Of a stretch of 64,000 bases of DNA, positions 7,422 to 18,003 are shown piece after piece. The stretch spans positions 496,001-560,000 of the forward strand of contig NZ_PPXG01000001.1 in the NCBI RefSeq assembly GCF_002909485.1. The letters run 5' to 3'. Origin of the DNA: Stutzerimonas stutzeri. GTDB lineage: Bacteria; Pseudomonadota; Gammaproteobacteria; Pseudomonadales; Pseudomonadaceae. Within the stretch, counting starts at the first letter, position 1; each line of letters begins with the position of its first letter. The notes beneath the pieces were generated by a model, which saw only the letters and a program-made list of their open reading frames with translations, ran no database searches and was not told the DNA's origin. The translations under genes and the position numbers were made by a program.

Positions 7422-8540
7422 ATGTCGCAACTGCTCGAGCGCTACTCGCTGAAACACCTGAACCTGCGCAATCGCGCGGTCGTCGCGCCCATGACCCGGG
7501 TCAGCGCCGAAGCTGAGGGCGCAGCCAACGAGCTGATGCGTGATTACTACGCGTCGTTCGCCAAGGGCGGCTTTGGCCTGGTCATCAGCGAGGGCATCTA
7601 TACCGATACGGCTTATAGCCAGGGCTACTTCAACCAGCCAGGCCTCGCGACCGAGTCCCATCGAGACAGCTGGCGTCTGTCAGTCGAGGCCGTACACGAG
7701 GCAGGCGCAGCTTTTGTCGCCCAGCTCATGCACGGCGGCGCTCAAACGCAGGGCAATATCCACCATGCTCGGCATGTCGCGCCCTAAGCAGTGCAGCCTG
7801 GCGGGTCTCAGCTGACGTTCTACGGTGGTGAAGGGCCATATGCGACACCAGCTGAAATGAGCGAGAAGGAAATCCAGGAAGCCATCGCAGGCTTTGCCCT
7901 TGCTGCTCGCCATGCACAAGAGGCCGGTTTCGATGGCGTCGAGCTGCATGGCGCCAATGGCTACCTGTTGCACGAATTCATCAGCGCCGAGTTCAACCTG
8001 CGCCATGACCACTGGGGCGGTGATTTTCTTGATCGCTTACGCATGCCACAGGCGGTCATCAGCGCAGTGCGGGCTGAAGTTGGCGCTGATTTTCTTGTCG
8101 GTATGCGACTGTCGCAGAGCATGGTGAGCGACAGCGGGCTGAAGTGGGAGGGCGGGGTAGAAGAGGCGCAAACTCGTTTCGCTGCCCTGGCAGAAGCCGG
8201 CCTCGATTATCTGCACGTCACCGAACCCGACGCTGCTGCGCCGGCCTTCGCCGATGGACCGAGCTTCGCCGCGATTGCCAAGAGCAGCGTGTCGCTTCCG
8301 GTGATTGGAAATGGCGGCATCGTGAGCGGAGATCAGGCCCAGCACCTGCTCACCCACGGCAGCATGGATCTGGTTGCGGTTGGCAAGGCCGCCCTGGCCA
8401 ATAATGATTGGCCTCTACGTATTCAGCAGGGCTTGCCGCTGAGTGATTTCGATAGCGCCATGTTCGCGCCCATGGCAACCATCACCAACGAGCTGGCATG
8501 GCGCAACGCCAATGGTCGATCGGCCCTGCATGCGGGTTGA
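7422..8540 (+). pseudogene. Old-yellow-enzyme NADH:flavin oxidoreductase, interrupted by one in-frame TAA
   Basis: The frame encodes about 371 residues of an old-yellow-enzyme barrel, read without frameshift from ATG 7422 (GAGGAG site) to TGA 8540, except for a TAA at 7785-7787. The first part has APMTRVSAE, GLVISEG and AQLMHGGAQ. After the stop it resumes with AVQPGGSQLTFYGGEGPY, GFDGVELHGANGYLLHEF and the GNGGI FMN loop. Family members usually have APSAVxPGG at the break, so a single TCA to TAA change explains it. Either this is a recent nonsense mutation or a sequence error; both halves are otherwise intact. No frame evidence supports recoding. Confidence 0.82.
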
Positions 8541-8718
8541 CTCTTTGAACTGGCAAAGGCTAGCTGAAAGCGAGGCACCGCAACATGCAAAGGTGGGTGT
8601 TACGGCACTACCATCGCATGTCGCTGTCTCCTTCCAAAGTACCATTCTGTTTTAGGCAGAATAAGGGGCTTAATTGGGTTGTCGGAATCTACCGGCACCA
8701 TAAAAAGAGGACCGACCT

Positions 8719-8790
8719 ATGTGGACTAAACCCGCCTTCACCGACATGCGTATTGGTTTCGAAGTCACCATGTACTTCGCTAATCGTTGA
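8719..8790 (+). CDS. pqqA: PqqA, PQQ precursor peptide
   Basis: A 23-residue ORF beginning [19 protein letters not shown], with the Glu15-x-x-x-Tyr19 pair that becomes PQQ. ATG 8719 follows an AGAGG ribosome site. It heads the canonical pqqABCDE operon, and a hairpin that may act as a leaky terminator follows it. Confidence 0.97.
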   Translation: MWTKPAFTDMRIGFEVTMYFANR

Positions 8791-8796
8791 TGAATC

Positions 8797-8822
8797 AGCC
8801 CCGGCTCAGGCCGGGGCTTTGC
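8797..8822 (+). terminator. Leaky terminator/attenuator between pqqA and pqqB
   Basis: A perfect 9-bp stem (8797-8805 with 8810-8818), 4-base loop, then TTTGCTTTT. The weak T-tract suggests partial read-through, giving more pqqA message than downstream message. Confidence 0.75.
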
Positions 8823-8837
8823 TTTTGGGGGCTGTCG

Positions 8838-9749
8838 ATGTTCATCCGTATTCTCGGTTCCGCTGCGGGCGGTGGTTTTCCGCAATGGAACTGCAACTGC
8901 GCCAACTGTGCAGGACTGCGCGCCGGGACGCTCAACGCCAAGGCACGTACCCAGTCCTCTATCGCCCTCAGCGACAATGGCGTCGACTGGATTCTGTGCA
9001 ACGCTTCGCCGGACATCCGCGCGCAGTTGGAATCTTTCCCGACTCTGCAACCAGCTCGAGCCCCGCGTGATACCGCCATCGGCGCAATCGTGCTGCTGGA
9101 CAGCCAGATCGACCACACCACCGGCCTGCTGACCCTGCGCGAAGGTTGCCCTCACGAAGTCTGGTGCACCGAGATGGTCCACCAGGATCTGACCACCGGC
9201 TTCCCGCTGTTCAACATGCTCGAGCACTGGAACGGTGGGCTGAAGTGGAACCCCATCGGCCTGACCGGCAGTTTCACCATTCCCTGCTGCCCGGCTCTGC
9301 ATATCACGCCGATCCCGCTACGCAGCTCGGCACCACCTTATTCGCCACACCGCAATGACCCGCACCCGGGTGACAACATTGGTCTGCTGATCGAGGATCG
9401 CAAAACTGGTGGCACGCTGTTTTATGCACCAGGGCTGGGCAAAGTCAGCGACGAGCTCCTGGATACCATGCGCCAGGCCGATTGCCTGCTGGTCGATGGG
9501 ACGCTCTGGCGCGATGACGAAATGCTCGTACGCGAGGTCGGCACCAAGCTCGGCAGCGAAATGGGGCACCTGCAGCAGAGCGGCCCAGGCGGCATGATCG
9601 AGGTGCTCGATGGCATGCCCGCCGTCCGCAAGATTCTCATCCACATCAACAACACCAATCCGATCCTCGATGAGGATTCCGTCGAGCGCGAAATCCTCGG
9701 TGAACACGGAATCGAAGTTGCCTTCGACGGCATGAACATCGAGCTATAA
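8838..9749 (+). CDS. pqqB: PqqB, metallo-beta-lactamase-fold PQQ biosynthesis protein
   Basis: 303 residues, starting [21 protein letters not shown], the hallmark PqqB N-terminus with a CxCxxC cluster. [15 protein letters not shown] corresponds to the metal-binding His region of the fold, and [13 protein letters not shown] is also typical. PqqB is a non-haem iron hydroxylase acting on the Glu-Tyr-derived intermediate. The start ATG 8838 lies 48 bases after the pqqA stop. Length agrees with the family. There is no second pqqB in the window for the paralogous leftward system. Confidence 0.96.
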   Translation: MFIRILGSAAGGGFPQWNCNCANCAGLRAGTLNAKARTQSSIALSDNGVDWILCNASPDIRAQLESFPTLQPARAPRDTAIGAIVLLDSQIDHTTGLLTLREGCPHEVWCTEMVHQDLTTGFPLFNMLEHWNGGLKWNPIGLTGSFTIPCCPALHITPIPLRSSAPPYSPHRNDPHPGDNIGLLIEDRKTGGTLFYAPGLGKVSDELLDTMRQADCLLVDGTLWRDDEMLVREVGTKLGSEMGHLQQSGPGGMIEVLDGMPAVRKILIHINNTNPILDEDSVEREILGEHGIEVAFDGMNIEL

Positions 9750-9837
9750 CACGGCCTGGCCATCGTGAGTGCGGCCACAGCCGCCTCTTGCGTCAAGTCA
9801 CGCACGTCGGAATGACAAGAAAAGGAATGACACCGCC

Positions 9838-10590
9838 ATGATCCTGCCAGCCATGAGCCCCGCGGAATTCGAACAGGCACTGCGCGCCAAGGGCGAGTAC
9901 TACCACATCCATCACCCGTTTCACCGCGCCATGTATGCCGGGCAGGCAACACGCGAACAGATTCAGGGCTGGGTCGCCAATCGTTTCTACTATCAGGTAT
10001 GCATCCCGGTGAAGGATGCGGCGATCATGGCCAATTGTCCGGACCGCGATACCCGCCGGGAGTGGATTCAGCGAATCATCGATCACGATGGGGCGCCGGG
10101 TGAGGAGGGTGGTATCGAGGCCTGGCTGCGCCTGGCCGAAGCTGTCGGGCTGGATCGCGAGCAAGTGCTGTCGCACGAACTGGTGCTACCCGGCGTACGT
10201 TTCGCCGTCGACGCATACGTCAACTTCGCCCGACGAGCCAGTTGGCAGGAGGCCGCCAGCAGTTCGCTGACCGAATTATTCGCGCCGACCATCCACCAGT
10301 CGCGCCTGGACAGCTGGCCGCAGCACTATCCGTGGATCGATGCCTCGGGATACGACTACTTTCGCAAACGCCTGAAGGAAGCCCGCCGCGACGTCGAACA
10401 CGGCCTGCGCATTACTCTGGATCACTACCGAACCCGAGAATCCCAGGAGCGTATGCTGGAGATCCTGCAGTTCAAGCTCGACGTGCTGTGGAGCATGCTG
10501 GACGCCATGAGCATGGCCTACGAGCTGGATCGCCCGCCGTACCATACCGTGACCCCGGAGCGCGTCTGGCACAAGGGAATCAGCTTCTAG
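9838..10590 (+). CDS. pqqC: PqqC, pyrroloquinoline-quinone synthase
   Basis: 250 residues of the cofactor-free oxidase that catalyses the last ring closure and eight-electron oxidation to PQQ. Diagnostic segments are [66 protein letters not shown] and the C-terminal [15 protein letters not shown]. The start ATG 9838 follows AAAAGGA. Helical all through, as expected for the TenA-like fold. Confidence 0.96.
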   Translation: MILPAMSPAEFEQALRAKGEYYHIHHPFHRAMYAGQATREQIQGWVANRFYYQVCIPVKDAAIMANCPDRDTRREWIQRIIDHDGAPGEEGGIEAWLRLAEAVGLDREQVLSHELVLPGVRFAVDAYVNFARRASWQEAASSSLTELFAPTIHQSRLDSWPQHYPWIDASGYDYFRKRLKEARRDVEHGLRITLDHYRTRESQERMLEILQFKLDVLWSMLDAMSMAYELDRPPYHTVTPERVWHKGISF

Positions 10591-10602
10591 CCACAGGCTC
10601 TT

Positions 10603-10629
10603 GTAGGGTGGGCTGAGCCCGCCGCCAAT
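10603..10629. repeat. REP-like palindrome (family copy 1)
   Basis: GTAGGGTGGGCTGAGCCCGCC lies in the pqqC-pqqD gap. Related GTAGGG/GGTGGGCT palindromes occur near 30040 and 43443. Likely a dispersed extragenic repeat rather than a terminator, since the operon continues. Confidence 0.55.
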
Positions 10630-10681
10630 GAGCAAAATGATTCGGCCAGGCTGCCAGCCTGCCTTTGGCGAGACATCGACC

Positions 10682-10960
10682 ATGAGCGACATCCAACTGA
10701 CCCAGATTCCGGTCTTCCGCCGCGGCTACCGCTTTCAATGGGAGCCAGCGCAAAGCTGCCATGTGCTGCTATACCCGGAAGGCATGATCAAACTCAACGA
10801 AAGCGCGGCGGCGGTGCTTACCGAAGTGGACGGAACACGCAGCGTCGGTGCCATCGTTGCCGATCTACAGGCCCGCTACCCCGAGGCCGAAGGTATTCAA
10901 GAAGATATTGTCGCGTTTCTGGAGGTTGCCGTTGAACGGTTCTGGATCGAGCTTCGCTAA
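10682..10960 (+). CDS. pqqD: PqqD, PqqA-binding chaperone
   Basis: 92 residues starting [21 protein letters not shown], with the family core [14 protein letters not shown] and the final ERFWIEL. PqqD binds PqqA and delivers it to PqqE. I chose ATG 10682; an in-frame ATG at 10628 lies inside the repeat. Its last 29 bases overlap pqqE. Confidence 0.94.
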   Translation: MSDIQLTQIPVFRRGYRFQWEPAQSCHVLLYPEGMIKLNESAAAVLTEVDGTRSVGAIVADLQARYPEAEGIQEDIVAFLEVAVERFWIELR

Positions 10961-12086
10961 ACCCGGTTACGAGCCCGGTCCGCCGCTCTGGCTGCTCGCG
11001 GAGCTGACCTACCGTTGCCCGCTACAATGTCCATACTGTTCCAACCCGCTGGATTTCGCCCGCAGCCATGAAGAGTTGAGCACCGCCGAATGGATCGAGG
11101 TGTTTCGCCAGGCTCGCGAAATGGGGGCCGCGCAATTGGGGTTTTCCGGTGGCGAACCATTGGTGCGCCAGGACCTGGCGGAGCTGATCGAGGCCGCGCG
11201 AGGCCTGGGGTATTACACCAACCTCATCACCTCCGGTATCGGCCTCACCGAAGAGAAGATCGCCAGTTTCGCCGAGGCCGGCCTCGACCATATCCAGATC
11301 AGTTTCCAGGCCGCTGACGAAGAAGTGAATAACCTGCTCGCAGGCTCGAAGAAGGCATTTGCCCACAAACTAGAAATGGCTCGGGCGGTGAAGAAGCACG
11401 GCTACCCGATGGTGCTCAACTTCGTCACCCATCGGCACAATATCGACAACATCGATCAGATCATTCGTCTGTGCATCGAGCTCGAAGCCGATTTCGTCGA
11501 ACTCGCCACCTGCCAGTTCTACGGCTGGGCCGAGCTGAACCGTGCCGGATTGCTGCCGAGCAAGGAGCAGCTTGTACGTGCCGAGCGCATCACCAATGAG
11601 TGGCGCGAGAAACTCGCCGCCGAGAACCACCCCTGCAAACTGATCTTTGTCACCCCCGATTACTACGAAGAACGGCCGAAAGGCTGCATGAACGGCTGGG
11701 GCAACCTGTTCCTCGATATCACCCCCGACGGCACGGCTTTGCCTTGTCATAGTGCACGCCAATTGCCGGTTGAATTTCCCAATGTGCGCGAGCACAGCAT
11801 CGAACATATCTGGCGGCACTCGTTCGGCTTCAACAAATTTCGCGGTTATGACTGGATGCCCGAGCCATGCCGCAGTTGCGATGAGAAGGAGCGGGACTTC
11901 GGCGGCTGTCGCTGCCAGGCCTTCATGCTCACCGGCGATGCTGCCAACGCCGATCCGGTATGTAGCAAGTCCGAGCATCACGGCATAATCCTCGCGGCTC
12001 GTGATCAGGCCGACCACGGCGCATTGGGGCTCGAGCAACTGCAGCACCGCAACGAAAAGGCCTCAAAGCTGATCCTGAAGGTATGA
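10932..12086 (+). CDS. pqqE: PqqE, radical SAM PqqA cyclase
   Basis: 384 residues if translation starts at TTG 10932, behind a GGAGG six bases upstream and inside pqqD. No ATG exists at this position. Radical SAM cysteines at 29, 33 and 36 (CPLQCPYC), [11 protein letters not shown], and SPASM cysteines in [28 protein letters not shown] and DPVCSKS. PqqE forms the Glu-Tyr bond in PqqA. Overlap with pqqD and an ATGA junction with pqqH indicate translational coupling. Closely similar in layout to the PqqE-like gene at 3714-4859. Confidence 0.95.
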   Translation: MNGSGSSFAKPGYEPGPPLWLLAELTYRCPLQCPYCSNPLDFARSHEELSTAEWIEVFRQAREMGAAQLGFSGGEPLVRQDLAELIEAARGLGYYTNLITSGIGLTEEKIASFAEAGLDHIQISFQAADEEVNNLLAGSKKAFAHKLEMARAVKKHGYPMVLNFVTHRHNIDNIDQIIRLCIELEADFVELATCQFYGWAELNRAGLLPSKEQLVRAERITNEWREKLAAENHPCKLIFVTPDYYEERPKGCMNGWGNLFLDITPDGTALPCHSARQLPVEFPNVREHSIEHIWRHSFGFNKFRGYDWMPEPCRSCDEKERDFGGCRCQAFMLTGDAANADPVCSKSEHHGIILAARDQADHGALGLEQLQHRNEKASKLILKV

Positions 12087-14023
12087 AGTCTCCCGACAAC
12101 GATTGCACCAGTGCCAGCCCAGCGACTCAGGCGCTGCCTTACGGCTTCTGGCCCAGCGAGTGGAGTGCCGATGCAGCCGCGGCCGCCAGCCAAGACTATG
12201 CCGAACTGCGGAGCGGGCACGGTGGGCTGTTCTGGATCGAGTATGACCCTGCCCATGGGCGCTGCATCCTGTGGTTCTGGCGAGCCGGCAGCGTGCTCCG
12301 TGTTACCCCCGACGGCTACTCGGTACGCAGTCGCGTCTACGAGTACGGCGGCGGCGCGTTCTGCCTGACCGGCCAGGGCCTCGCCTTCGTCAACGAGGCG
12401 GATCAGCAGGTCTACCTGCAGGCGCTCAATGAGGCTGACGCTGCAGCACTGCCTGTCGCCCTGACCGGGCGGGCGGAATGCCGGTATGGCGACCTGCAAC
12501 ATGACCCTCATGCCGATGCAATCGTCGCGCTGGAAGAAACCCACGCCGCTGATGAGGTCGTGCATCGTCTGGTGAGCATTGCCATGGGTGATGGCGTGCG
12601 CCGGGTTCTTGTTGAGGGAGCCGATTTCTATTCCTCGCCCACGCTGAGCTCTGACGGAGCGCGTCTGGCCTGGATCGAGTGGGATCGCCCAGAGCAACCC
12701 TGGACGTCGACGCGGTTGTACATAGCTGAGCGTACGCCCGACGGGCATTGGGGCAACCGGCAGTGCCTGGCTGGCGCGGCGGGCGGCGAGTCCTTGCAAC
12801 AGCCACGCTTCGCCCCCGATGGCCGCCTGTATTGCCTCAGCGACCGTCTGGGCTTTTGGCAACCCTGGGTGGAGGAGGACGGCCAACTGCTGATCCATCC
12901 GCTGATGCGATCCGGACAGACGCAAGCGACACAGAATTTCGACTGCGCCCCAGCGCCTTGGCAGTTGGGCACCACTAGCTACGTGCCATTGGCAGAGGGT
13001 GGCTTGCTCCTGACGCACATGGTCGATGGCTATGGCTGGCTGTTCGAGCACGTTGCCGATGGTAGCCGGCGCCAACTGGCCGCCAACTTCACTCGCTGCC
13101 GCCAACTTGCCGCGAACGAGACACATGTGTTCTGCATTGCCGGCTCGCCTGAGCGAGCTGCGTCGGTTATTGCCATCGAGCGGATCAGTGGTGCAGTGCA
13201 AATTCTGGCGGGCGGGGCCCAGCCGCTTGCGACCACCCAGTTGTCGCGCCCGCAGTCCATGCGCTTTGCTACCGAAGGCGGGGAGGTCGCATACGCTTTC
13301 TTTTATCCTCCGGCCAATGCGCATTTTTGCGGCGATCCGAAATCACTGCCCCCACTGGTGGTCTTCGCCCACGGTGGTCCAACATCGGCTAGCTACCCGG
13401 TGTTCGACCCGCGCATCCAGTACTGGACCCAGCGCGGGTTCGCCGTAGTCGACGTCAATTACCGCGGCAGCAGCGGATTTGGCCGCACCTATCGACAGCG
13501 CTTGCGTGAGCAGTGGGGTATTGTCGATGTGGAGGACGTCTGCCGGGCGGCACAGGCGCTCGTGGAGCAGGGTGTGGTTGATCCGCAACGGCTGTTCGTA
13601 CGCGGCTCCAGCGCCGGCGGCTTTACCGCGCTCAACGCGTTGGCGACGACCGATCTATTCCGCGGCGGCGCAAGTCTGTATGGCGTAAGCGACCCTCTGG
13701 CTCTGAGCCGGGTAACGCACAAGTTCGAAGGCGACTACCTGGATTGGCTGATCGGCGATCCGCAGCGAGTACCGGAGCGCTTTCGCGAACGTGCACCGTT
13801 GCATAACGCCGAGAGAATAAACGCGCCGGTGATCTTTTTTCAGGGCGGGCTGGACGCCGTGGTGCTGCCCGAACAGACCGAGTCGATGGTGGCTGCCTTG
13901 CGCAGCCGTGGCATCGAGGTGGAATATCGGCTGTACCCCGAGGAGCGCCATGGCTTTCGCCACGCGGCCAACCTCGCTGACGCGTTGGAGCGCGAATTGC
14001 GGTTTTACCAAAGGTTGCTTTGA
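12083..14023 (+). CDS. pqqH: PqqH, S9 prolyl-oligopeptidase-type peptidase
   Basis: 646 residues. An N-terminal beta-propeller-like half ([25 protein letters not shown]) precedes an alpha/beta-hydrolase half with RGSSAGGF (Ser510), [10 protein letters not shown] (Asp591) and EERHGFR (His623), a complete catalytic triad. In Pseudomonas this gene follows pqqE and is thought to help process PqqA or recycle peptides. The start overlaps the pqqE stop as ATGA. No zinc protease PqqF is present in the window. Confidence 0.9.
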   Translation: MKSPDNDCTSASPATQALPYGFWPSEWSADAAAAASQDYAELRSGHGGLFWIEYDPAHGRCILWFWRAGSVLRVTPDGYSVRSRVYEYGGGAFCLTGQGLAFVNEADQQVYLQALNEADAAALPVALTGRAECRYGDLQHDPHADAIVALEETHAADEVVHRLVSIAMGDGVRRVLVEGADFYSSPTLSSDGARLAWIEWDRPEQPWTSTRLYIAERTPDGHWGNRQCLAGAAGGESLQQPRFAPDGRLYCLSDRLGFWQPWVEEDGQLLIHPLMRSGQTQATQNFDCAPAPWQLGTTSYVPLAEGGLLLTHMVDGYGWLFEHVADGSRRQLAANFTRCRQLAANETHVFCIAGSPERAASVIAIERISGAVQILAGGAQPLATTQLSRPQSMRFATEGGEVAYAFFYPPANAHFCGDPKSLPPLVVFAHGGPTSASYPVFDPRIQYWTQRGFAVVDVNYRGSSGFGRTYRQRLREQWGIVDVEDVCRAAQALVEQGVVDPQRLFVRGSSAGGFTALNALATTDLFRGGASLYGVSDPLALSRVTHKFEGDYLDWLIGDPQRVPERFRERAPLHNAERINAPVIFFQGGLDAVVLPEQTESMVAALRSRGIEVEYRLYPEERHGFRHAANLADALERELRFYQRLL

Positions 14024-14068
14024 CGCTTTGCTCCGCCCCCGAAAACGCGCCATCCATTAGCATTAGGC

Positions 14069-14091
14069 GCATTGCTTTACCCGAGCAATGC
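14069..14091. promoter_or_regulatory. Inverted repeat upstream of ercA
   Basis: Perfect 8-base arms (14069-14076 and 14084-14091) around 7 bases, 46 bases before the ercA start. Could be a regulator site or the foot of a transcript hairpin from pqqH; no T-run follows. Confidence 0.4.
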
Positions 14092-14137
14092 AGTAGGCTT
14101 GCGCCCGTTGTTACAAAAAATAAAGAAGGCCGCAGTG

Positions 14138-15301
14138 ATGAGCCCGAATATCAGCCTCCAGCGCAAATTCGTCTCCCCTGAAATCATCTTTGGGGCGGGC
14201 TGCCGTCATAGTGTCGGCACCTGCGCCGCCAACTTTGGGGCGCGAAAGGTGCTGGTGGTTTCTGATCCTGGCGTTGTCAAGGCTGGCTGGGTGGCGGACG
14301 TGCAGGCGAGCCTCGATCGCCAGAACATCGAACACTGCCTGTTCACAGGTGTTTCCCCTAATCCTCGCTGCGAAGAGGTAATGCTCGGCGCCGAGCTTTA
14401 TAGCAGCGAAGGCTGCAACGTGATCGTCGCGGTCGGCGGTGGCAGCCCGATGGACTGCGCCAAGGGCATAGGCATCGTCGCCGCTCATGGGCGCCATATT
14501 TATGAGTTCGAGGGAGTGGATACGCTACGCGTGCCAAGCCCGCCGCTGATTCTGATTCCGACTACTGCGGGCACCTCGGCCGATGTCTCTCAGTTCGTGA
14601 TCATCTCCAATCAGCAAGAGCGGATGAAGTTCTCCATCGTCAGCAAGGCCGCTGTGCCGGATGTCTCGCTGATCGATCCGGAAACCACTCTCAGCATGGA
14701 TCCGTTTCTCTCCGCCTGCACCGGTATCGATGCTTTGGTACATGCAATCGAAGCGTTCGTGTCCACCGGCCATGGTCCATTGACCGATCCCCACGCGCTG
14801 GAAGCCATGCGGTTGATCAACGGCAATCTGGTGCAGATGATTGCCAACCCGGCTGATATCACGCTGCGTGAACAGATCATGCTTGGCAGCATGCAGGCGG
14901 GGTTGGCGTTCTCCAATGCGATTCTCGGCGCCGTGCATGCCATGTCCCACAGCCTGGGCGGCTACCTCGATTTGCCGCATGGCGTGTGCAACGCCGTGTT
15001 GGTCGAACATGTCGTCGCATTCAATTACGACGCTTCGCCGGACCGCTACCGCAAGGTCGCTGAAACACTTGGCATCGATCCGCGCGGGCTGAACCATCGT
15101 CAGATTCGCGAGCGGTTGGTGCAGCATCTAATCGACCTCAAACAGCAGATCGGCTTCCGCGAAACGCTGAGCCTGCACGGCGTTAACCTTTCCGATATCC
15201 CGTTCCTCTCGCAACATGCGATGCAGGACCCCTGCATCCTGACCAATCCACGCTCGTCGACGCAGCGCGACGTCGAGGTCGTCTATGCCGAAGCCCTCTG
15301 A
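14138..15301 (+). CDS. ercA: Iron-containing alcohol dehydrogenase ErcA
   Basis: 387-residue group III iron-dependent alcohol dehydrogenase. Visible are VVSDPGVVKAGW, VGGGSPMDCAKGIG (NAD site), PTTAGTSADVSQF, and metal-binding DALVHAIEAFVS with HAMSHSLGGYLDLPHG. In Pseudomonas ercA belongs to the ethanol-oxidation regulon and is thought to have a sensing or regulatory role with ErcS rather than bulk oxidation. ATG 14138 is chosen (GAAGG site 8-10 bases upstream); a frame extension to 14072 lies within the upstream inverted repeat. Overlaps ercS by 17 bases. Confidence 0.92.
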   Translation: MSPNISLQRKFVSPEIIFGAGCRHSVGTCAANFGARKVLVVSDPGVVKAGWVADVQASLDRQNIEHCLFTGVSPNPRCEEVMLGAELYSSEGCNVIVAVGGGSPMDCAKGIGIVAAHGRHIYEFEGVDTLRVPSPPLILIPTTAGTSADVSQFVIISNQQERMKFSIVSKAAVPDVSLIDPETTLSMDPFLSACTGIDALVHAIEAFVSTGHGPLTDPHALEAMRLINGNLVQMIANPADITLREQIMLGSMQAGLAFSNAILGAVHAMSHSLGGYLDLPHGVCNAVLVEHVVAFNYDASPDRYRKVAETLGIDPRGLNHRQIRERLVQHLIDLKQQIGFRETLSLHGVNLSDIPFLSQHAMQDPCILTNPRSSTQRDVEVVYAEAL

Positions 15302-16985
15302 TGACCAGCATCAGGCACTGACGGAACTCCTCGGGTTCGGTAGCCATTCGGCACGCAAAAGCCATTATCCAGAGCTGTTGGCTCGCGTGGCAGAGCTCGA
15401 AGCCGAGCGCAATCGTTATAAATGGCTGTTTGAACACGCCGTGCACGGGATTTTCCAGGCAAGCCTGCACGAAGGCATCCGTGCGACCAACCCGGCACTT
15501 GCGCGCATGCTGGGTTATGAGTCCTCCGAGGAGGCGCTGTGGGCGCTAACCGACCTGTCGCACCATTTATTCATTGGTGGGGAGGATGAACTGCGCCAGA
15601 TTCGTCACACCCTGAGCCAGCAGCATGGATTGTTCGGCTACGAGACGCGCCTGCGACGCAAGGATGGCAGCGCCATCTACGTGGTCATGAACTTGTTGCT
15701 CAAGCCGGATGAAGAAGGCCTGGTCGAAGGATTCGTCGCCGATGTCACCGAGCGCAGACTGGTCCAGATACGCCTGCTGCAGTTGAATGAAGAACTGGAG
15801 CTGCGCGTCGCCGAACGTACCTGCGAGCTGCGCGAGGCTCGTGATGCAGCGGAGGCTGCCAACCTCAGCAAGGACAAGTATCTCGCCGCGGCCAGCCATG
15901 ACCTGCTGCAACCCCTCAACGCTGCGCGCCTCTTGATCTCGACCTTGCGTGAGCGAAAGCTGCCCCAGAGTGAATCGCATCTGGTCGAGCGGGCCCATCA
16001 GGCACTGGAAGGCGCCGAAGACCTGCTTACCGACCTGCTCGATATCTCCAAGCTCGATCAGGCCGCTATCAAGCCGGACATCGACATCTACTCACTGGAC
16101 GACGTTCTGTTGCCGCTGGTGTCCGAGTTCCAGTCGGTGGCCAGTGCTGCGGGGCTTAGGTTGAAACACTATATTCCTCGTTTCGCCGTCAAGACCGATT
16201 TCCGTCTTCTGACGCGGATTCTGCGCAACTTTCTCAGCAACGCTTGCCGTTATACCGATCGAGGCAGCGTACTGGTCGGCGCTCGCATACGCGACGGTGC
16301 AGTGCGCTTCGAGGTCTGGGATACCGGTCGAGGTATCCCAGAGGAGGAGTTGCAATCGATCTTCCTCGAATTCAACCAGCTTGGAATCGGTCGTTCCGCG
16401 AAGCGCAGCGGAGTAGGGCTGGGCCTGGCCATTGTCGACCGCATCGCCAACATGCTGGGCTACAGCGTCCTAGTCCGCTCGACTCCGGGACGGGGCTCCG
16501 TTTTCAGCATCGATGTGCCACTGGCCGAGACCATACCCAGTGCGCGGGTTGCCTCGCCTTCGATCGCTCCGCAACTGGGTGATCCGCTGCCTGGGCGACG
16601 TCTGCTGGTGATCGACAACGAGGAGAGCATTCTCCAAAGCATGTCAGCGCTTCTGGAACAATGGGGCTGCACCGTAGTGACTGCTACCGACGAGCAGAGC
16701 GCGCTGGCTGCTCTGGGCGGGATGGCACCGGATGCAATCCTCGCCGATTACCATCTGGATCACGGGCTGACCGGCTGGGACGTCGTGCTCGCGGTGCGAG
16801 AACGCTTCAATCAGGCGCTGCCGGTGGTGATGATCACCGCTGATCGCAGTAACCAGTGCCGTCAGCAATTGCAGGGCTGTGGCGTTCCAGTGCTGAACAA
16901 ACCGGTCAAGCCCGGCAAGATGCGCTCGGTGCTCAGCCATCTGCTTGCGGGCAACGGCGGCGCAAGTGCGTCAGAAGCCGGCTGA
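15285..16985 (+). CDS. ercS: Hybrid sensor histidine kinase ErcS-type (PAS-HisKA-HATPase-REC)
   Basis: 566 residues, no membrane helix, so cytoplasmic. Order: a short N-terminal coil, a PAS domain (about 45-160, with LFEHAVHGIFQ), a coiled linker, HisKA with AASHDLLQPLNA (His205), HATPase with NFLSNACRY, DTGRGIPEEEL and GVGLGLAI, then a receiver domain (about 440-555) with phospho-acceptor Asp488 in LADYHLDHG and the conserved Lys in NKPVKPGKM. It overlaps ercA by 17 bases. In Pseudomonas, ErcS-type kinases act in the cascade controlling PQQ-dependent ethanol oxidation. The symbol rests on gene order. Confidence 0.85.
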   Translation: MPKPSDDQHQALTELLGFGSHSARKSHYPELLARVAELEAERNRYKWLFEHAVHGIFQASLHEGIRATNPALARMLGYESSEEALWALTDLSHHLFIGGEDELRQIRHTLSQQHGLFGYETRLRRKDGSAIYVVMNLLLKPDEEGLVEGFVADVTERRLVQIRLLQLNEELELRVAERTCELREARDAAEAANLSKDKYLAAASHDLLQPLNAARLLISTLRERKLPQSESHLVERAHQALEGAEDLLTDLLDISKLDQAAIKPDIDIYSLDDVLLPLVSEFQSVASAAGLRLKHYIPRFAVKTDFRLLTRILRNFLSNACRYTDRGSVLVGARIRDGAVRFEVWDTGRGIPEEELQSIFLEFNQLGIGRSAKRSGVGLGLAIVDRIANMLGYSVLVRSTPGRGSVFSIDVPLAETIPSARVASPSIAPQLGDPLPGRRLLVIDNEESILQSMSALLEQWGCTVVTATDEQSALAALGGMAPDAILADYHLDHGLTGWDVVLAVRERFNQALPVVMITADRSNQCRQQLQGCGVPVLNKPVKPGKMRSVLSHLLAGNGGASASEAG

Positions 16986-17079
16986 CACGATTTCGATCAA
17001 GTTTTTCCTCTCGTGATCCCGGCAGTTTATCGATTGATGCGCAGACCTAGAGGATGAACGACAGGCACGGGCGTACCGG

Positions 17080-17844
17080 CTACATCAACAATAAAAGGAA
17101 CGAGTAGCCGAGCGACCCGAGCAGAAACGCGCCGAATCGGCTGTTGCGTTCCGACGGCAGCTCCTCCTTGAGTACGTTGAGGATGATTGCACCGGCGATG
17201 AACGCAGTGACTGCTGATACGCCTAGCTCGGACAGCTCTATGATTGCGCCGAACGCCCAGCCAACCAGCGTAGAGCCCGCCAGTATCCAGCGACCTCGAC
17301 GAGCGAACAGCTGCTGATGGTCGTGCTGAAGTGCTACGTCATTGACCATGAAATGCAGCGACATGGCCACGGTGTACCAGACCAGTTCCAACTCCTGGCC
17401 GGGGTCTCGGTTGGCGAGGATATAGCCGATCAGAGCGTTGTAGCCGGCGAATGCACCTATGTGGAGCCAGAACACGCCAGCGTGAGAAGGCGCACCTTCA
17501 GACTGCTCGTCGCGGTGCTGCTTGATCAGCCGCTCGAGTCCGTAGAAGCAGACGAGACCGATCAGCGCTAGCAGATATGCGTGGTGTTCCAGGTAGCGCA
17601 ACGGGTGGAACCCGCTATCCTCCATCACCTTCTGCCCGTGAGCCAGCTCAGGAAGCAGATGAACGAACACGTAGGCGACGGCAACGCCACCGGCCGCGGA
17701 TAACCAGCGGCTGCGCGGCAACTGGTGCAGCTCGCTCAGCCTTCCGGCCAATATGTGGGTGGCGGTCAGAACCAGTGCGGCGAGCAATGTGAGCATGGGT
17801 AACCTGAGGAAATAGCCATCAGGTTTGTGACTTTGGCCGTCCAT
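17080..17844 (-). CDS. Multi-helix membrane protein, ZIP-transporter-like
   Basis: 254 residues with about eight hydrophobic segments. Histidines line several helices: FVHLLPELAHG, EHHAYLLALIG, WLHIGAFAGYN, and a His-rich loop ending ALQHDHQQLF. Late segments GAIIELSELG and FIAGAIILNVLKEELPSE resemble the conserved ends of ZIP family metal permeases. The family link is tentative. ATG 17844 is taken as start; a shorter start at MLTLLAAL is possible. It is convergent with ercS and stands alone. Confidence 0.65.
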   Translation of the reverse strand: MDGQSHKPDGYFLRLPMLTLLAALVLTATHILAGRLSELHQLPRSRWLSAAGGVAVAYVFVHLLPELAHGQKVMEDSGFHPLRYLEHHAYLLALIGLVCFYGLERLIKQHRDEQSEGAPSHAGVFWLHIGAFAGYNALIGYILANRDPGQELELVWYTVAMSLHFMVNDVALQHDHQQLFARRGRWILAGSTLVGWAFGAIIELSELGVSAVTAFIAGAIILNVLKEELPSERNSRFGAFLLGSLGYSFLLLLM

Positions 17845-18003
17845 CGGCGTTCAGCATGCAGTTCGTCGGCTGGTGGGGCGGACTTATGATCTCGATCAGT
17901 TACCTGCATCGTGATCGGCCAGGCCGATGATTTTTTTGATAGAGTTCGCTCCTGAAAAAGCGAGCAGCCAGCCAGCTTTTAGTACGGTCAATGAGGTGTC
18001 TGC

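Noticed and set aside
7785-7787. Recoding (selenocysteine or pyrrolysine) at the in-frame stop of the flavin oxidoreductase
   Set aside because: The stop is TAA, not TGA or TAG, and the family has a plain Ser there.
12005-13324. 439-codon minus-strand frame opposite pqqH
   Set aside because: No family features; pqqH on the other strand has a full catalytic triad and correct neighbours.
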